A DNA stretch of 61,126 nucleotides, from NCBI GenBank assembly GCA_902799385.1, contig CADCAK010000005.1, forward strand, positions 1 through 61,126, written 5' to 3'. Below the pieces are notes generated by a model that saw only the letters and a list, made by a program, of their open reading frames with translations, did no database searches and was not told where the DNA came from. Positions 44,210 through 51,644 of the stretch are shown here, in pieces; the first letter of the stretch is position 1; each line of letters begins with the position of its first letter. The position numbers and the translations under genes are program-made. The stretch is from an uncultured bacterium (GTDB lineage Bacteria; Verrucomicrobiota; Kiritimatiellia; RFP12; UBA1067).

Positions 44210-46246
44210 TCAACGCCTGCGAATCTCGAATGCAGCCGAGTCGTACTTGCCCGCAAGACGCACTACGACGCCCTTCTCCATCAGATCGCGTCCGGAAACG
44301 GGTTCGGCGGAAAGTTCGGCATGAAGACGCCCGCCCCTGTCTATCTCCGTGACATCGTACTTTGCCGCAGGGTCGAGCCCCTTAAGACGCAACGTCTCTG
44401 AGAAATCTCCCCCGCGGTCAAGCCCGAGGGCGAAGAGAGCCGCTGCCGACTTCGCTTCATCAACGTACATCATCGCCGAAAGCGGCTTCTCGTAGGGCGA
44501 GGCGAGGCGGTAGAGGTCGCCCTGCTGGACGACGGGACGAATGCGCTTGTAGTCGGCGACGGCAGCCTTGGCGAACGCGACTTCCTCCGCAGTCAGGTTT
44601 TTCGGATGCAGCTCGAAGCCGAGCCGCCCCGTCATCGCGACGTCGAAGCGGTACTTGAGCGGCGTCTTGCGCTTTGTATGGTGGTTTGGAGAGTCCGTCA
44701 CGTGGCAGGCCATCGCGCACGCCGGATAGAACTGCGACGCTCCCCACTGGATGTATACGCGCCTCAGCGGGTCCGTGTCGTCGCTCGTCCAGAACTCGTC
44801 GGCGTACCTGAGGAAGCCGAAGTCCATGTGGCCGCCGCCAGACGCGCACGCCTGGACCATAACGCCGGGGCGCTTGGCCTGGAACCTCGCCAGGAGCTCG
44901 TAGAGGCCTATCGTATAGTCGTACCAGAGGTTTGGCTGGCGATCCGCCGCGAGGTAGGCCGAACCGGGGTTCACGATGTTCTGGTTGGAGTCCCACTTCA
45001 CGTAGGCGAGCGTCGGCACCGTGGAATATACGGCGTCGAGCTGTCCATAGAGGTTGTCCCTCACCGCCGGATTGGTCATGTCCAGCACGACCTGCGTGCC
45101 GCCGCGACCAAGCGCGAGCGGACGGTTCCTCTCGCGAAGGATCCAATCGGGATGTTCCTCGGCAAGCCAGCTCCTGACGTTCGTCATCTCGGGCTCGACC
45201 CAGAGGCCGAACTTGAGGCCCCTCGCGTTCGCCTCGTCTGCGAGCCAACCAAGTCCGCGCGGAAGCTTCTCGGGGTTCACGGTCCAGTCGCCGAGCCCGG
45301 TCTTGTCCCTGTTCTTGTTGTCACGGGCGTACTTGCCGCGCCCGAACCAGCCGTCGTCGAGGACGAACATCTCGCCGCCCATCTCCTTCACGCCGTCCAT
45401 CATGTCGAGAAGCGTCTGCTCGGTGAAGCTGAAATACGAGCCCTCCCAGCTGTTGAGCAGGACGGGATGCAGGTCGCCGCCGTGGGGCATGAGGTGCCGC
45501 CTCGCCCAGCGATGGTATTGGCGCGAAACCTCGCCGCGTCCGCGCTCCGACCAGACGAGCACCGCGCGGGGCGTCACGAACGTGACGCCAGGATCGAGCG
45601 TGTACGGCCCCGTCGTCATGTCGATTCCAGCGAAAACCTCGGTCGTCTTGCCGTCCCAGTCGCGGCGAATCCTGCGCTCGGTCGTCCCCGTCCATTCAAG
45701 GGCGACGCCCAGCACCTTGCCGTGCTCTTCGCCGACGTCCGTTCCAAACGACACCATCATGCCAGCGTTCGACTCCCATGCGTCGCGCGTACCGGCGCGG
45801 GAAAGAAGCTGGACGGACTGTCCTGCCGCAACCTCCGACTCGCGGACGTTCGCCTCCCATCCCCACTTTCCGGCAAGCGAGAGGACCTTGACCACGCTAT
45901 CCTTTGCGTCGATGCGCGACGCGAAGCTGTCCGCATGGATCAACCTAACCGGCCCCGGCTCCGTATGGCGGATTTCCACCCACGTCTCCACCGCGTCGCA
46001 GTCGTTCCAGCTCCTGACATAGCGCACGACCTCGAAAGGATAGTGCTCGTCTTTCAGGCGAATCGCCACGACCTTCGCGGCGCCTTCCGTCTTCTCCTCG
46101 CGCCCCGTCTCCATGAGCCGCAGCGTCACGGCCCCGTCGGCGTGGATCACCTGAAGCCCGGCGTGCTTCACGATTTCCTGCTGTCCGTGCGGAATAAGCT
46201 GTCCAAAGGCAAGATACCCGGCCAGCGCTATTTCTGTCGTCGTCAT
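44210..46246 (-). CDS. Alpha-galactosidase, GH36
   Basis: 678 residues without a signal peptide, so probably cytoplasmic. N-terminal beta-sandwich, then the catalytic barrel: LDDGWFGRGKYARDN, YVKWDSNQN with the nucleophile Asp, ACASGGGHMDFGFLRYA, and FWTSDDTDPLRR with the acid/base Asp. A small C-terminal beta domain ends the chain. It releases galactose from raffinose-type sugars or galactomannan fragments. A GAAAGGATGAG ribosome site sits upstream. It is the last gene after nusB-ribD-ribE. Confidence 0.93.
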   Translation of the reverse strand: MTTTEIALAGYLAFGQLIPHGQQEIVKHAGLQVIHADGAVTLRLMETGREEKTEGAAKVVAIRLKDEHYPFEVVRYVRSWNDCDAVETWVEIRHTEPGPVRLIHADSFASRIDAKDSVVKVLSLAGKWGWEANVRESEVAAGQSVQLLSRAGTRDAWESNAGMMVSFGTDVGEEHGKVLGVALEWTGTTERRIRRDWDGKTTEVFAGIDMTTGPYTLDPGVTFVTPRAVLVWSERGRGEVSRQYHRWARRHLMPHGGDLHPVLLNSWEGSYFSFTEQTLLDMMDGVKEMGGEMFVLDDGWFGRGKYARDNKNRDKTGLGDWTVNPEKLPRGLGWLADEANARGLKFGLWVEPEMTNVRSWLAEEHPDWILRERNRPLALGRGGTQVVLDMTNPAVRDNLYGQLDAVYSTVPTLAYVKWDSNQNIVNPGSAYLAADRQPNLWYDYTIGLYELLARFQAKRPGVMVQACASGGGHMDFGFLRYADEFWTSDDTDPLRRVYIQWGASQFYPACAMACHVTDSPNHHTKRKTPLKYRFDVAMTGRLGFELHPKNLTAEEVAFAKAAVADYKRIRPVVQQGDLYRLASPYEKPLSAMMYVDEAKSAAALFALGLDRGGDFSETLRLKGLDPAAKYDVTEIDRGGRLHAELSAEPVSGRDLMEKGVVVRLAGKYDSAAFEIRRR

Positions 46247-46262
46247 TTTCTCATCCTTTCTT

Positions 46263-46892
46263 TTACATAAATCCTGCGTTCCGAAGAGCCTCTTCCGTAA
46301 GACCCGCCGACTTCGTCTGCTTCGCGACGTACTTGCCGACGATGTCGCCCTCGAGGTTGACCATGTCGCCGACCTTCTTCATGCCGAGCGTCGTCTCCTT
46401 CGCCGTCGTCGGAATGAGGTCGACGGCGAGCCAGTCGTCGCCGAGTCCCGAAATCGTGAGCGACACGCCGTCGATCGTGATCGAGCCCTTCAGGACCGAC
46501 TCGGCCGCGAGGACGCGTCCGCATCTAACCTTGAGCTGGAAGTCGCGCCCCTTCGGCGTCTTCGCGGCAATTGTGCCGCGGCAATCGACATGTCCCTGCA
46601 CGATGTGCCCGCCCATCGCGTCACCCGCCCGAAGCGCGCGCTCCAAGTTCACCTTCGCACCAGGAACGAGCTCGGCGAGACCAGTCCGCGACTCGGTCTC
46701 GCGAAGGACATCCGCAGTAAAGCGCGAACCGTCGCACTTGACGACCGTAAGGCACACGCCGTTCACAGCAACCGACTCGCCCTCTTCAAGCGGCTTCGCC
46801 CAATTCTCGTCCACAGCGATTTCGAGAACAAGCCCCGCCCCGCGCGAGACGCGCTTGACTGTTCCGATTCGCTGGATGAGTCCGGTGAACAT
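46263..46892 (-). CDS. ribE: Riboflavin synthase alpha chain
   Basis: 209 residues with the internal duplication of this enzyme: MFTGLIQRIGTV at the start, VNGVCLTVV and the repeated IDGVSLTISGLG, GHIVQGHVDCRG. It dismutates two lumazines to riboflavin. It follows ribD by three bases. No lumazine synthase or GTP cyclohydrolase II lies in the window, and no FMN riboswitch is visible. Confidence 0.95.
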   Translation of the reverse strand: MFTGLIQRIGTVKRVSRGAGLVLEIAVDENWAKPLEEGESVAVNGVCLTVVKCDGSRFTADVLRETESRTGLAELVPGAKVNLERALRAGDAMGGHIVQGHVDCRGTIAAKTPKGRDFQLKVRCGRVLAAESVLKGSITIDGVSLTISGLGDDWLAVDLIPTTAKETTLGMKKVGDMVNLEGDIVGKYVAKQTKSAGLTEEALRNAGFM

Positions 46893-46895
46893 GCG

Positions 46896-47933
46896 TCAGT
46901 CTCCAAAGTCAGTGGCAATGAATCCGTCTCCGTGCATGAAACAACTCTCAGATTCGTTAAACGCGCCGCGAATGGACCGGACAATCGACCGCGAGCCAAT
47001 GACCACCGGTGCAAGAACTGTCAGCCACTCGTCGACAAGCCCCGCTTCGGCCAGCGAACGCGCGAGCGCAAGTCCGCCTTCGCAAAGGACGGATACGATG
47101 CCCATCTTGCCAAGCTCGACAAGTGCCTTCTTTGCGTCGTCGAAAACGAGCGTCTTGTTGGGAGCGCCGTCAATGAACACCTTCGCGTTCTTCGGAAGCT
47201 TCCCGCTCTTGGAAACGACGACGCGAATCAAGTCGTCGTTGCGCTTGCCGTGCGAAAGCAGCGAGGGGTTGTCCTTTCTGACCGTCTCGGCACCAACCAT
47301 GATTGCGTCGTGGATCTCTCGTAGCTTACCGCCTGTCGCACGGCGCGAACCTGCGGAAGAAATCCACTTCGCGTTGCCGCTATCGTCGCATATCTTGCCG
47401 TCCAGCGACATCGCGATCTTCACGGTAACATACGGAAGCCCCGTCAGGACATGCTTGCGGAAATCACAGATTAAATCGTCGGCAAGCTGCAACACTTCCG
47501 CATCGCCCTTGAAGCGCTCGCACTTCACGCCCGCCTTGGAAAGTGCGCGCTTTGCCTTGCCGCGATTCTTCGGATTGGGGTCTGGGATGGCGTAGACTAC
47601 GCGCGATATCTCAGCAGCGATAATTGCGTCGGTACACGCGCCAACTCGCCCCGGCTTCGAGCACGGCTCCAATGTCACATAAATTGTAGCGCCCTTGAGA
47701 AATCGGTTTCCAGTCCCGTCCGTCCCGGTTGTCCCGTTCCTACCGCCCCTTCTTAGCGCGTTCTTAATCGCGGCAACTTCGGCATGATCGCCACCGGCTT
47801 TTTTATGCCAGCCCTCGCCGATTATCTTGCCGCCCTTCACGACGACTGCGCCGACCACGGGATTAGGCCTTGTGTGTCCAAGCCCGCGCATCGCGAGCTC
47901 GACGGCCCTCTCCATATATTCGGCGTCTTTCAC
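46896..47933 (-). CDS. ribD: Riboflavin deaminase/reductase RibD
   Basis: 345 residues. N-terminal deaminase with zinc ligands in GGDHAEVAAI (about residues 48-57) and LEPCSKPGRVGACTDAII, and a C-terminal reductase (TVKIAMSLDGKI, then SVLCEGGLALARSL). It carries out the second and third steps of riboflavin synthesis. The segment RRGGRNGTTGTDGTGN between the two zinc-ligand motifs is encoded by a 9-base tandem array and is absent from usual RibD. It is preceded by a heptamer array in the nusB-ribD gap. Confidence 0.93.
   Translation of the reverse strand: MKDAEYMERAVELAMRGLGHTRPNPVVGAVVVKGGKIIGEGWHKKAGGDHAEVAAIKNALRRGGRNGTTGTDGTGNRFLKGATIYVTLEPCSKPGRVGACTDAIIAAEISRVVYAIPDPNPKNRGKAKRALSKAGVKCERFKGDAEVLQLADDLICDFRKHVLTGLPYVTVKIAMSLDGKICDDSGNAKWISSAGSRRATGGKLREIHDAIMVGAETVRKDNPSLLSHGKRNDDLIRVVVSKSGKLPKNAKVFIDGAPNKTLVFDDAKKALVELGKMGIVSVLCEGGLALARSLAEAGLVDEWLTVLAPVVIGSRSIVRSIRGAFNESESCFMHGDGFIATDFGD
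47710..47745. repeat. Nonamer array inside ribD
   Basis: Four 9-base units CCAGTCCCG, TCCGTCCCG, GTTGTCCCG, TTCCTACCG in phase. Because the unit length is a multiple of three it encodes a periodic peptide (NGT, TGT, DGT) in an exposed loop of the deaminase domain. Confidence 0.8.
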
Positions 47934-47953
47934 TAACTCCTGACCCCTATCCC
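47933..47953. repeat. Heptamer array in the nusB-ribD gap
   Basis: Three units CTAACTC, CTGACCC, CTATCCC cover the entire gap, including the TAG stop of nusB. The units match those in the exbB-exbD region. Confidence 0.65.
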
Positions 47954-48378
47954 TTCGCGAGCTTGTCGAGGACGGCGTTGATGAGTGTCCTCGACTTCGG
48001 TGTCGAGAACCAGTTGGCGAGGTCGATGGCCTCGTTGATGACCACCGGCTTCGGGATGTCAGACCACTTCATTTCCCAAACGCCCATCCTGAGGACGGCG
48101 CGCTCGATTGTGCCAAGCCGGTAAAGATCCCATTTTGCAAGAAGCGGCACGAGTATTGCGTCTATCTCCTTCTGGTTGGCAAGGACACCCGCAGCGCGTG
48201 CTTCTGCAAAATCCTTCATCTCGCCCTTCGGCCGCGCCCTGCCCTCGTCCGCGTCCAACGAGGAAAGCTCCTCCCAGAAGGAAACCATGAACCGCCCGAC
48301 GTCGTCCGGCGGATTCAGGTCCGCCGCCGTCAGCATCTGAATGGCCCATTCACGGGCCTGCCTGCGCGTAGCCGCCAT
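47947..48378 (-). CDS. nusB: Transcription antitermination factor NusB
   Basis: 143 residues, all helical, with the NusB signatures RRQAREWAIQMLTAADLN at the start, ERAVLRMGVWEM and VVINEAIDLANWFSTPKS. With NusE it binds boxA RNA in rRNA transcription. Its place just upstream of ribD-ribE is common in bacteria. Confidence 0.92.
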   Translation of the reverse strand: MAATRRQAREWAIQMLTAADLNPPDDVGRFMVSFWEELSSLDADEGRARPKGEMKDFAEARAAGVLANQKEIDAILVPLLAKWDLYRLGTIERAVLRMGVWEMKWSDIPKPVVINEAIDLANWFSTPKSRTLINAVLDKLAKG

Positions 48379-48418
48379 ATCAATGCCCCCTCACATAAGA
48401 CCGCTATCGGCCAAACGA

Positions 48419-49105
48419 TCAAGCCCCCTTGCCGGGGATCTTGATGCCAGGCTTAAGAGCGGGCTTTGGCGGAAGCTTTAGCCCAGAGGGCAGCGCACCG
48501 CTCTTCGGCGGCAGCTTGAGGCCTGCGGGAAGCGCATTGCCGCCCTTCTGCGGGAGCTTAAGCCCAGGCTTGAGGCCGGGAATCGTGGGCCTGCGAAGCG
48601 CTGCTGCGGGCGTTGCCGGAGTCGGCGCCTTTTCCGCTGCGGCCGGTGCAACGGGCTTGAGTTCCTCGACTGGTTCAAGCGGTGCGACGGTCTCAAGCGG
48701 AGAGACAGGCTTCAGTTCTGCGACCGGTTCAATGGGAGAGACGGGCTTCGGCGCCTCGGCGGGCTTCGGCGGCTCGGCCGCAGTCACCGGCGCCGGCTCG
48801 GCGGAAGACTCGAAGTCGAACGACGCAATCTCCATGAGCCCGCACCTGATCGAGTCTCCCTTTTCGATCTTTGCCGGAGATTCTATCTTGACGCGGTTGC
48901 GGTAGGTTCCGTTCATGCTGCCGAGGTCTTCGACATACCATGCGCCGTCCTTGAAGAAGATGCGCGCATGGCGACGTGAGAAACCGTCCACGTTTATGGG
49001 CGCGATGGTGTTTCCGATCTCGCGCCCGATGGTCACGACGTCGGAAGGTCCAAACGAATACCCGAGGTATACACCCTTGATGTTGGCTATGAACTTGATT
49101 TTCAT
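48419..49105 (-). CDS. FHA-domain protein with lysine/proline repeat tail
   Basis: 228 residues from ATG 49105. N-terminal forkhead-associated domain (about 1-95) with the phosphothreonine-binding GRE, SRRHARIFF and GSMNGTYRN segments, so it should bind phosphothreonine proteins. Then ~55 residues of Pro/Glu repeats (EPVAELKPVSPLE, EPVEELKPVAP) and a C-terminal basic tail made of five GLKLPPK-like units. The tail is low-complexity and probably disordered; it could bind nucleic acid or an acidic partner. Leaderless start: a TGGTATAAT box ends seven bases before the ATG. No kinase gene is nearby. Confidence 0.85.
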   Translation of the reverse strand: MKIKFIANIKGVYLGYSFGPSDVVTIGREIGNTIAPINVDGFSRRHARIFFKDGAWYVEDLGSMNGTYRNRVKIESPAKIEKGDSIRCGLMEIASFDFESSAEPAPVTAAEPPKPAEAPKPVSPIEPVAELKPVSPLETVAPLEPVEELKPVAPAAAEKAPTPATPAAALRRPTIPGLKPGLKLPQKGGNALPAGLKLPPKSGALPSGLKLPPKPALKPGIKIPGKGA

Positions 49106-49112
49106 GGTGATG

Positions 49113-49118
49113 ATTATA
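49113..49118 (-). promoter_or_regulatory. Extended -10 box of the FHA gene, containing the aroF stop
   Basis: TGGTATAAT on the minus strand seven bases before the FHA ATG. The TAA within the box is the stop codon of the preceding DAHP synthase gene (GTG GTA TAA). It predicts a leaderless FHA-nusB-rib transcript. Confidence 0.5.
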
Positions 49119-50136
49119 CCACAATTCCTTCCCGCGGACAATGGGCAAACCATGCGTGAATCTTCTTCATGGTCGAGTCGAACATCTCCGGCGTCTGGCT
49201 CTGGGCGCCGTCGCACTTGGCGTGTGGCGGGTCGTTGTGCACCTCGATGATGAGTCCGTCCGCGCCGATTGCGGCTGCAGCAACCGAAACTGGCTCCACG
49301 AGATATGCGTGTCCGGTCGCGTGCGACGGATCGACGACGACCGGCAGGTGCGTGCGCCGCCTGAGGTACGGCACGATCGCAAGGTCGAGCGTGTTGCGCA
49401 TCGCCGTCTCGAACGTGCGGATGCCGCGCTCGCACAGAATGACGTTCTCGTTGCCGCTCGCCATGACGTACTCGGCGCTCATGAGAAGCTCCTGCAGCGT
49501 CGCCGACATGCCGCGCTTCAGCAGGACGGGCTTCTTCGTGTAGGAACCGACTTCCTTGAGGAGATTGAAGTTCTGCATGTTCCTCGCGCCGATCTGGATG
49601 ACGTCTACGTCGTTGAAGAGCTCTATGTCCTTGAAGTCCATGAGTTCGGTAACAATCGGCAGCCCCGTCTCGCGCTTCGCGGTGATGAGCATGTCGATTC
49701 CTGCCTTGCCAAGCCCCTGGAACGCGTACGGGGATGTGCGCGGCTTGAACGCGCCGCCCCGCAGCATCGTCGCGCCAGACGCCTTTACCGCCTTCGCGAT
49801 GCCGACTATCTGCTCTTCGGACTCGACGCTGCACGGCCCCGCGATGACGGAGAAATTCCCGCCGCCAACCTTCACGCCGGAGCAGTCGATGACGGTGTCC
49901 TCCGGGTGGAACTTGCGGTTCGCGGCCTTGAACGGCTCTTGGATGCGCTGGACCGACTCTACGCCGTCGAGCGCCTCAAGGATTCCCGGGTCGAGGTGGC
50001 TTACGTCGCCTACGCAACCAACTATCGTCTGCAGGGAGCCGCGAGAGACGTGCGGTTGGATGTTCTTCGACTGGAGCAGCGCGAGGAGTCCGTTGACCTG
50101 GCTCTCAGCGGCTTCTTTCTTCAGTATGATTATCAT
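49114..50136 (-). CDS. aroF: 3-deoxy-7-phosphoheptulonate (DAHP) synthase, type I beta
   Basis: 340 residues. A ferredoxin-like N-terminal regulatory domain (about 1-75, MIIILKKEAAESQ) precedes the barrel with IAGPCSVESEEQ, RGGAFKPRTSPY, KRGMSATLQE and VDPSHATGH. It condenses phosphoenolpyruvate with erythrose-4-phosphate, the entry to aromatic amino-acid synthesis. An AAAGGATAG ribosome site lies before the ATG, and a nine-codon frame is found just upstream. Confidence 0.94.
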   Translation of the reverse strand: MIIILKKEAAESQVNGLLALLQSKNIQPHVSRGSLQTIVGCVGDVSHLDPGILEALDGVESVQRIQEPFKAANRKFHPEDTVIDCSGVKVGGGNFSVIAGPCSVESEEQIVGIAKAVKASGATMLRGGAFKPRTSPYAFQGLGKAGIDMLITAKRETGLPIVTELMDFKDIELFNDVDVIQIGARNMQNFNLLKEVGSYTKKPVLLKRGMSATLQELLMSAEYVMASGNENVILCERGIRTFETAMRNTLDLAIVPYLRRRTHLPVVVDPSHATGHAYLVEPVSVAAAAIGADGLIIEVHNDPPHAKCDGAQSQTPEMFDSTMKKIHAWFAHCPREGIVV

Positions 50137-50157
50137 TTGGAGCTATCCTTTCATAAA

Positions 50158-50187
50158 TCAATGATTACCGTATGTTGTCGTTTTCAT
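50158..50187 (-). CDS. Nine-codon candidate leader peptide before aroF
   Basis: MKTTTYGNH with a strong AGGAGG ribosome site eight or so bases upstream. It ends 21 bases before the aroF ATG. It holds a single Tyr. Position and strong site suggest a translated leader, but no clear alternative hairpins of an attenuator were found. Confidence 0.35.
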   Translation of the reverse strand: MKTTTYGNH

Positions 50188-50204
50188 CGTAACCTCCTAC
50201 CGTG

Positions 50205-50939
50205 TTAAATTGTCTGCATGATTTCGCGTGCGGCGCGGACGCGGGCGGCGTCGGTGCGCCAAATCGAGTATTCGTCGAGCCCCGGTAGTCCCATCGGAAC
50301 CCCTTCGCGGCGGAACGACATTCCACTTTCGAGCGTGACCTTGCCGGACATGTGGAAGGCCGTGCAACCGGTGACGGGCGCAAGGTCCTTCACGGCGGAC
50401 GCGTCCACCCCTGCGCCGACGAGTATCTCAATGCGCCCTGCGGCGCGACGGTGAAGCTCGGCTATCAGCTCCGCGCCCTTGCGGCACGAGGACTGCTGGC
50501 CGGACGTCAGAATCGTGTCGAAGCCGATGGCTATCGCTTCCTCAAGCGCCGCAAACGGGTCGGCGCAGAGGTCGAACGCGCGGTGCAGCGTATGGCGCAT
50601 CCCTTTGGACGCGGCAATGAACTCGCGGAGAAACGAAGCGTCAAGGCCACCGTCTGGCGAAAGCGCCCCTGTTACGACGCCCTCCACGCCGAGCTCGCGC
50701 CAGGTGCGCGTCTCCGCAAGCATGACCTCCTTCTCGGCGTCCGTGTACAGGAAATCGCCGAAGCGCGGGCGCACCATCGCCCTCACAGGCAGGTCCACGC
50801 GGCGGCGCACCGCCTCGTACAGTGCCGGCGACGGGGAGAGCCCCCCGATTACGAGCGCAGCGCAAAGTTCAAGCCGATCCGCGCCGCCCTCTCGTGCGGC
50901 GATGGCCGACTCCACCGAATCTATGCAGACCTCAAGCAT
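50205..50939 (-). CDS. cutC: CutC-family protein
   Basis: 244 residues, a TIM barrel with the CutC signatures MLEVCIDSVESA, GADRLELCAAL, GGLSPS, MVRPRFGDF, TLHRAFDL and LTSGQQ. Named for a copper-tolerance phenotype in E. coli, but its real biochemical role is uncertain. It is followed by the short leader frame and aroF. A 19-codon frame lies upstream. Confidence 0.92.
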   Translation of the reverse strand: MLEVCIDSVESAIAAREGGADRLELCAALVIGGLSPSPALYEAVRRRVDLPVRAMVRPRFGDFLYTDAEKEVMLAETRTWRELGVEGVVTGALSPDGGLDASFLREFIAASKGMRHTLHRAFDLCADPFAALEEAIAIGFDTILTSGQQSSCRKGAELIAELHRRAAGRIEILVGAGVDASAVKDLAPVTGCTAFHMSGKVTLESGMSFRREGVPMGLPGLDEYSIWRTDAARVRAAREIMQTI

Positions 50940-50946
50940 TGCCCAC

Positions 50947-51006
50947 CTACTTCAGCAACATGATGCCAAGAATTTGGTCGTGTCCGGTTCGCGTTGTCAT
51001 GGTCAT
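50947..51006 (-). CDS. 19-codon upstream frame before cutC
   Basis: MTMTTRTGHDQILGIMLLK, with an AAGGAAGG ribosome site. It ends seven bases before the cutC ATG and so could couple translation into cutC, whose own start has no good ribosome site beyond GTAGGTGG inside this frame. Unknown function. Confidence 0.4.
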   Translation of the reverse strand: MTMTTRTGHDQILGIMLLK

Positions 51007-51057
51007 GTTCCTTCCTTAATTCCGCTTGTGTAGTCGAAGCCAGAATAGTGAGGCCTC

Positions 51058-51072
51058 TCACAAGTTTTGTGA
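51058..51072. promoter_or_regulatory. Candidate operator palindrome upstream of cutC
   Basis: TCACAA, three bases, TTGTGA: a perfect six-base dyad just after a TGGTATCAT sequence that could be the -10 for the cutC transcript. Such placement would suit a repressor. No regulator gene is adjacent. Confidence 0.35.
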
Positions 51073-51276
51073 ATATGATACCATGATATTGCACTCGTTG
51101 CAACACCGTTTTAAAGTTTTAAAGTCTGGAATATCCCCACCTTTGCAAAACGCTACCAATCCCTTGGAGAGGCCCGCGCGTTTTTGCGCGCTTCGAAGGG
51201 TTGCGACCGCGACGACGAGTGCGGACATGTTCTTCTGATTGGGCACACCCACCCTGAGATACGACCCCTTCTTACT

Positions 51277-51392
51277 CCTACGGGTACGAGCCTCTTAGAC
51301 CTACGGGTACGAGCCTCTTATCCCCAGGAGTAAGAGCCTCACATCCCCGGGAGTATGAGCCTCGCATCCCCGGGAGTAAGAAGCCCTCGCAC
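51277..51392. repeat. Five 23-base tandem units
   Basis: Five consecutive units of exactly 23 bases (the last with one extra), reading approximately CCCGGGAGTAAGAGCCTCGC with a three-base end. Unit starts are at 51277, 51300, 51323, 51346 and 51369. Neighbouring units differ by a few bases. They lie in the 705-base gene-poor gap between cutC and the giant surface-protein gene. The spacing is about two helical turns. Confidence 0.85.
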
Positions 51393-51405
51393 CCACGGGA
51401 AGCCT

Positions 51406-51549
51406 TCACGTCTCGAACCATGCGTCCTTGACCTTGCGCATGAGCCCGAACTCCGCAAGATCCCTGTCTTTGAGCTCAAGCCTCGCTTCATGGGTCAAAA
51501 ACTGGGGATATTCCACCGTTTTAAAGTAAAAATGCAGTCCGGCGGGGTA
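51406..51549 (-). pseudogene. Possible C-terminal gene remnant
   Basis: An open stretch of about 45 codons ends FGLMRKVKDAWFET and a TGA. The amino-acid composition is protein-like (ARLELKDRDLAEF), but there is no start codon or upstream continuation. It lies in the 50940-51644 gap, which otherwise holds the 23-base repeats, a 13-base inverted repeat (TGGAATATCCCCA at 51127-51139 and its complement at 51503-51515) and a terminal hairpin. Confidence 0.25.
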
Positions 51550-51577
51550 ACGGCTTGACTGTCCATGGTGCAGCAAA

Positions 51578-51614
51578 GTTATAGCTCTGGGAGTAGCACC
51601 CCCAGAGCTATAAC
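51578..51614 (-). terminator. Perfect 14-bp hairpin after the giant surface-protein gene
   Basis: GTTATAGCTCTGGG and its exact complement around a nine-base loop, 30 bases downstream of the stop of the 2058-codon gene. There is no strong U run after it (AACTTTGC), so it may act as a weak terminator or mRNA-stabilising stem. Confidence 0.5.
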
Positions 51615-51644
51615 CGTCCTAGTCGCAGGAATCTGAAGAGGCGA

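Noticed and set aside
46893..48418. FMN riboswitch upstream of the rib genes
   Set aside because: The gaps before ribE and ribD are 3 and about 13 bases, and the leader of the operon is absent (leaderless start), leaving no room for the aptamer.
51058..51252. 64-codon minus-strand frame in the cutC upstream gap
   Set aside because: No ribosome site or family feature, and it spans the dyad and inverted repeat; most likely non-coding.
51277..51392. CRISPR-like repeats
   Set aside because: The 23-base units follow each other directly with no unique spacers.
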